From XYD1-FULL-39-28 sp964539855 (lineage in GTDB: Bacteria; Patescibacteriota; Minisyncoccia; Minisyncoccales; Staskawiczbacteraceae), in NCBI GenBank assembly GCA_964539855.1, contig CAZIJR010000028.1, forward strand, positions 1-7,464: a stretch of DNA of 7,464 bases, given 5' to 3'. The notes below the pieces were generated by a model, which made no database searches, was not told where the DNA came from, and saw only the letters and a list, made by a program, of their open reading frames with translations. The position numbers and the translations under genes were made by a program. How positions within the stretch are numbered: the stretch's first letter is position 1; every line of letters starts with the position of its first letter. Shown here in pieces: positions 5,121 through 7,464 of this stretch.

Positions 5121-5160
5121 GTACTAATTATACACTATAGAGATAACAACATTTAGTCAA
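5120..5160 (-). promoter_or_regulatory. Promoter of the radical SAM gene
   Basis: On the minus strand a perfect -10 TATAAT lies at 5132-5127 and TTGACT at 5160-5155. The 22-nt distance between them is long for a -35/-10 pair, as in the precursor promoter. The sequence TAATTAGTACG (5130-5120) is identical to 2664-2674. Transcription should begin near 5120, giving a leader of about 45 nt. Confidence 0.65.
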
Positions 5161-5179
5161 GCTCAACGATTTTATGGGG

Positions 5180-5233
5180 TTTAACACCTCAAGCACTGTC
5201 TGAGGTGTTGTTTTTTTGTGGTTTGTTTAATGC
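5180..5233 (+). repeat. Hairpin repeat element, copy 3 (right boundary of the RiPP cassette)
   Basis: This copy is 53/54 identical to 2522-2575 in the same orientation. Its hairpin (5183-5209) and T7 run (5211-5217) would terminate plus-strand transcription, yet no plus-strand gene ends nearby: the gene to its left is read leftwards. It could insulate the acyltransferase operon from readthrough of the cassette. Its last bases (TTGTTT, 5223-5228) may serve as the -35 of the next promoter. Confidence 0.9.
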
Positions 5234-5254
5234 GCGGGCTAAAAGTGGTATAAT
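5223..5254 (+). promoter_or_regulatory. Promoter of the plsC-HAD-kinase operon
   Basis: A perfect extended -10, TGGTATAAT at 5246-5254, lies 6 nt before the ATG at 5261. TTGTTT at 5223-5228, inside the repeat element, is a poor -35 at 20 nt spacing; an extended -10 can work without one. The predicted start of transcription is at or next to the ATG, so the mRNA is probably leaderless. Confidence 0.65.
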
Positions 5255-5260
5255 TTATCA

Positions 5261-5881
5261 ATGTTTTACTGGATATTAAAAACGTTATTTGGACCCGTCG
5301 TTAGATTAATCTGGATTAAAAAGGTGGAGGGGTTAGAAAATATACCAAAAAAGGGGGCATATATAGTTGCCGCTAACCACTCCAGCTATCTAGACTTTTT
5401 TACTTTGGCCGCGATTTGGCCCACAAGAATTTACTTCTTGACTGGCGAAGTTTTTTTTAAAAAATGGTGGTGGTACCCACTAGTTAAATTTACAGGGCAA
5501 ATTAAAGTAGATAGAAACAGCGAAGACAAAGTACAGGCCAAGCAAAAAATATTTTCTATCTTGGAGAAGGGAAAGGTTGTGGGAATATTCCCCGAAGGAA
5601 CTAGGTCTACTGATGGGAAAATAGGGAAAACATACACTGGCGTTGCAAAGTTTGCCCTGGGTGCTAAAGTCCCCGTAGTTCCAGTTGGAATAATTGGGGC
5701 ATATGACGTGATGTCTCGTCATGAAAAAAGACCTAAATTTAAAAGATTTATCCAAATTCAAGTTGGAAAGCCACTTTTTTTCGAGGAATACTACGGAGAG
5801 GTGGACGACGAGGGAGTTGTTAGAATGGTAACAAATAAAATAATGGAAAAAATAATAACCTTAACAGACCCTAAAATATGA
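5261..5881 (+). CDS. plsC: 1-acyl-sn-glycerol-3-phosphate acyltransferase family protein (PlsC-like)
   Basis: The 206-residue protein is a lysophospholipid acyltransferase-family member. It has the catalytic N-H40-S-S-Y-L-D45 (HxxxxD), the block TGQIKVDR around 78-85, the glycerolphosphate-binding FPEGTR at 110-115 and the VPVVPVGI strand at 137-144. The N-terminal hydrophobic stretch (residues 1-19) would anchor it at the membrane. The family transfers a fatty acyl chain to lysophosphatidic acid to give phosphatidic acid; in reduced genomes the acyl acceptor and donor may differ. The start is placed on the ATG right after an extended -10, with no SD. Its stop overlaps the following HAD gene by 4 nt; PlsC and HAD phosphatases are frequently neighbours or fused in bacteria, hinting at a phospholipid-related pair. 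Confidence 0.9.
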   Translation: MFYWILKTLFGPVVRLIWIKKVEGLENIPKKGAYIVAANHSSYLDFFTLAAIWPTRIYFLTGEVFFKKWWWYPLVKFTGQIKVDRNSEDKVQAKQKIFSILEKGKVVGIFPEGTRSTDGKIGKTYTGVAKFALGAKVPVVPVGIIGAYDVMSRHEKRPKFKRFIQIQVGKPLFFEEYYGEVDDEGVVRMVTNKIMEKIITLTDPKI

Positions 5882-6546
5882 AAGAGTTGGTAATTTTAGA
5901 TATGGACGGGACAATAATAAACGGACAAAGCCAGCAGATTTTTCTTAAATATCTTTTTAGAAGAAAAATTGTCGGCCTGTTTTTTTACTTGAGAATAAAT
6001 CTTTGGTTTTTTATATATAAAATAGGGCTATTAAAAAACCCAAAAGAAGTAGAAAATATAATGAACTATAGCTTTTCTTTCTTGAAAGGAAAAAAAGCGG
6101 CAGAAATTGATTTTTTAATTGATGATTTTTTTGACAAAGCGCTTAAAAAATTTATCTTTTCTGAAATGACTGGTATAATAAACGAACACATATCAAAGGG
6201 CAGAGAATTGCTTATAGTTTCAAATGCCGCTGAGATTATTGTCAAAAAACTGGCTGAATTTTTAAAAATTGGAAATTATATGAGCACAAAGCTGGAAATG
6301 GTAGGTGGAGAATTTACAGGCAGAATTTTAGGAGAGATTGTATATGGTAAAAATAAAAGTGGCTTAGTAAAGAACTTTATGCAAAAAAACAATTTAGATT
6401 TTGAGAATAGCTGGGCGTACACAGACCATATTTCAGATTTAGACTTACTTTTGTCAACTTCCAAGCCATATGTGGTGAATCCAGATAAAGTGCTTTTAAA
6501 ACAAGCAAAAAAAAGAAATTGGCCAGTTTTAACATTTAAGAAATAA
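5878..6546 (+). CDS. HAD-superfamily IB (SerB-like) phosphatase
   Basis: The 222-residue protein has all four HAD motifs: D8-M-D10-G-T (nucleophile and acid/base Asp), LLIVSN with S115, a lysine near VYGKNK (K158 or K160), and YTDHISD with D183 and D187 for Mg2+. A helical cap of about 85 residues between motifs I and II (20-105) is characteristic of subfamily IB, which includes phosphoserine phosphatase and the HAD domains linked to PlsC acyltransferases. The segment 31-50 is rich in aromatic and aliphatic residues and may touch the membrane. It overlaps the plsC stop by 4 nt (ATGA), so translation is likely coupled. A role dephosphorylating a lipid-linked or amino-acid phosphate is plausible; the substrate is unknown. 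Confidence 0.88.
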   Translation: MKELVILDMDGTIINGQSQQIFLKYLFRRKIVGLFFYLRINLWFFIYKIGLLKNPKEVENIMNYSFSFLKGKKAAEIDFLIDDFFDKALKKFIFSEMTGIINEHISKGRELLIVSNAAEIIVKKLAEFLKIGNYMSTKLEMVGGEFTGRILGEIVYGKNKSGLVKNFMQKNNLDFENSWAYTDHISDLDLLLSTSKPYVVNPDKVLLKQAKKRNWPVLTFKK

Positions 6547-6547
6547 A

Positions 6548-7464
6548 ATGATTTCCTTAACATTGTTTCAGGTTTCCACGTTGATGACTGCTGCCGTCAG
6601 TTTGTTTTTAGGATTGTTTGTTTATTTTAACGGAGAAAAAACAAAGCTAAATTTTTCGTGGCTACTAAACTCTTTAGCAATAAGTGCATGGAGCGTTGGG
6701 TTGTTTGGTGTTGTTTTTTTTACAGACAAGTCAACTGCTTGGTTTTGGCAGTATATTTTAGACATAGGTGGCATCTGTGTACCGATATTCTTTTTTAACT
6801 TTGTTCTTTATCTAGTTAAAAAAGAAAAAAGCATAATTGGGTTACAGGTGTTTTCTGTTATTGTAGGTACAGGTCTTTTAATTTTAAGCTTTACCAATTT
6901 TTTTAAGACAGGCATTTCCCCAAAATTCGGCATTAATTTTTGGATTGATCCTGGCAAATTATATTTTTTATTCCCCTTATTTTTTATTGTGTTCGTATTT
7001 ATTTCAGCCTTCATTCTTATAAAAGAATATAGATTGGCTACTGATAGAAATTTTAAGAGGCAATTATTATATGTTTTGGTAGCCCAGATTTTTGGTTTTG
7101 GAGGGGGAATGACAGACTTTTTTCCTCAACTATTTAACGTTTATCCTTTTGGAAATTATTTCATTATCTTGTATGTAATCTTTATAAGCTATGCTGCACT
7201 AAAACACCATTTGTTTGATATCCGGGTTATCGCCACAGAATTGTTAATTTTTTCAATTTGGGCATTTTTAGCTGTTAAAACTTTGTTGTCACAAACATTC
7301 AATGAAATTTTATTGAATGGAATTATTTTAACAGCGGTTATAGTGGCCGGATTTATGCTTATTAGAAGTGTTATAAATGAGATAGAGCAGAAGGAAAAGA
7401 TTGAGAAGATGGCCAAGGATTTGGAGAGGGCGTATGATGTGGAGAAAAAGGCGAATGCGGAGTT
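6548..7464 (+). CDS. Membrane sensor histidine kinase, N-terminal part (cut by window edge)
   Basis: An open frame runs from the ATG at 6548 to the right edge without a stop (305 codons visible). The protein has about eight or nine hydrophobic membrane segments (near 5-27, 36-58, 70-90, 96-118, 136-158, 174-190, 200-217, 230-248 and 254-272), then a charged helix (KEKIEKMAKDLERAYDVEKKANAE) that looks like the start of a signalling coiled coil. The motif FFPQLFNVYPFGNY and the LKHHLFDIRVIA loop resemble the multi-TM sensor region of histidine kinases common in these bacteria. The catalytic HisKA/HATPase domains would lie beyond the window, so the kinase call is inferred. It starts 1 nt after the HAD stop, in the same operon. 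Confidence 0.7.
   Translation, partial: MISLTLFQVSTLMTAAVSLFLGLFVYFNGEKTKLNFSWLLNSLAISAWSVGLFGVVFFTDKSTAWFWQYILDIGGICVPIFFFNFVLYLVKKEKSIIGLQVFSVIVGTGLLILSFTNFFKTGISPKFGINFWIDPGKLYFLFPLFFIVFVFISAFILIKEYRLATDRNFKRQLLYVLVAQIFGFGGGMTDFFPQLFNVYPFGNYFIILYVIFISYAALKHHLFDIRVIATELLIFSIWAFLAVKTLLSQTFNEILLNGIILTAVIVAGFMLIRSVINEIEQKEKIEKMAKDLERAYDVEKKANAE

Noticed and set aside
17..5233. CRISPR-like array made of the three identical repeats.
   Set aside because: The copies lie about 2.5 kb apart with whole operons between them, so there are no spacers of CRISPR size; the T-run marks terminators.
6808..7416. Minus-strand frames at 6808-7014 and 7189-7416.
   Set aside because: Both are antisense to an uninterrupted plus-strand membrane-protein frame from 6548 to the edge that starts 1 nt after the HAD stop.
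94..7464. Alternative genetic code with TGA as glycine, as in some CPR lineages.
   Set aside because: The nine complete genes and the open frame at the right edge read to sensible lengths with standard stops, and the ATGA overlaps use TGA as a stop.

Overview
The window suggests a member of the Candidate Phyla Radiation (Patescibacteria, Parcubacteria-like). Most genes are strongly AT-rich, intergenic gaps are tiny (ATGA overlaps, 1-20 nt gaps), most starts lack a Shine-Dalgarno (SD) sequence, and the gene mix (tandem CYTH proteins, a short pyrophosphatase, Nudix, PlsC, HAD, multi-pass histidine kinase) fits such genomes. TGA is used as an ordinary stop (e.g. the ATGA overlaps), so the TGA-as-Gly code of SR1/Gracilibacteria is not indicated. 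The exact lineage cannot be told from the sequence alone.

The layout is three blocks separated by copies of one hairpin element. (1) 94-2491, plus strand: five tightly packed genes, namely two CYTH-domain proteins, a pyrophosphatase-family protein, a Nudix hydrolase and a C39-like cysteine peptidase. Four of the five belong to families that act on di- or triphosphates. (2) 2635-5160: a compact cassette that looks like a RiPP (ribosomally made, post-translationally modified peptide) system. It has a 50-residue precursor peptide (2742-2894, +) ending in C-Y-N-D-S-S-G-G-G-Y-T-D-N, an HExxH metalloprotease-like protein (2968-3945, +), and, convergent to them, a radical SAM/SPASM maturase (3981-5075, -). 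(3) 5261 to the right edge, plus strand: PlsC-type acyltransferase, HAD phosphatase and the N-terminal membrane part of a sensor histidine kinase.

The cassette is the part most likely to be a new system. The precursor core holds two Tyr-x-Asp motifs eight residues apart, the kind of aromatic-x-x triplet that cyclophane-forming radical SAM/SPASM enzymes crosslink. The precursor and maturase promoters share an 11-bp identical stretch running from the -10 region to the predicted start of transcription, and both predicted transcripts begin with a hairpin. These two genes also carry strong SDs and are much GC-richer than everything around them. The cassette sits between 54-bp direct repeats that differ at one position. 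Together this points to a horizontally acquired, co-regulated peptide-modification module placed between two ordinary operons. No exporter is visible in the window, and the chemistry and function of the product are unknown.

No tRNA, rRNA, CRISPR array or transposase was seen, and no gene-free stretch exceeds 300 bases.
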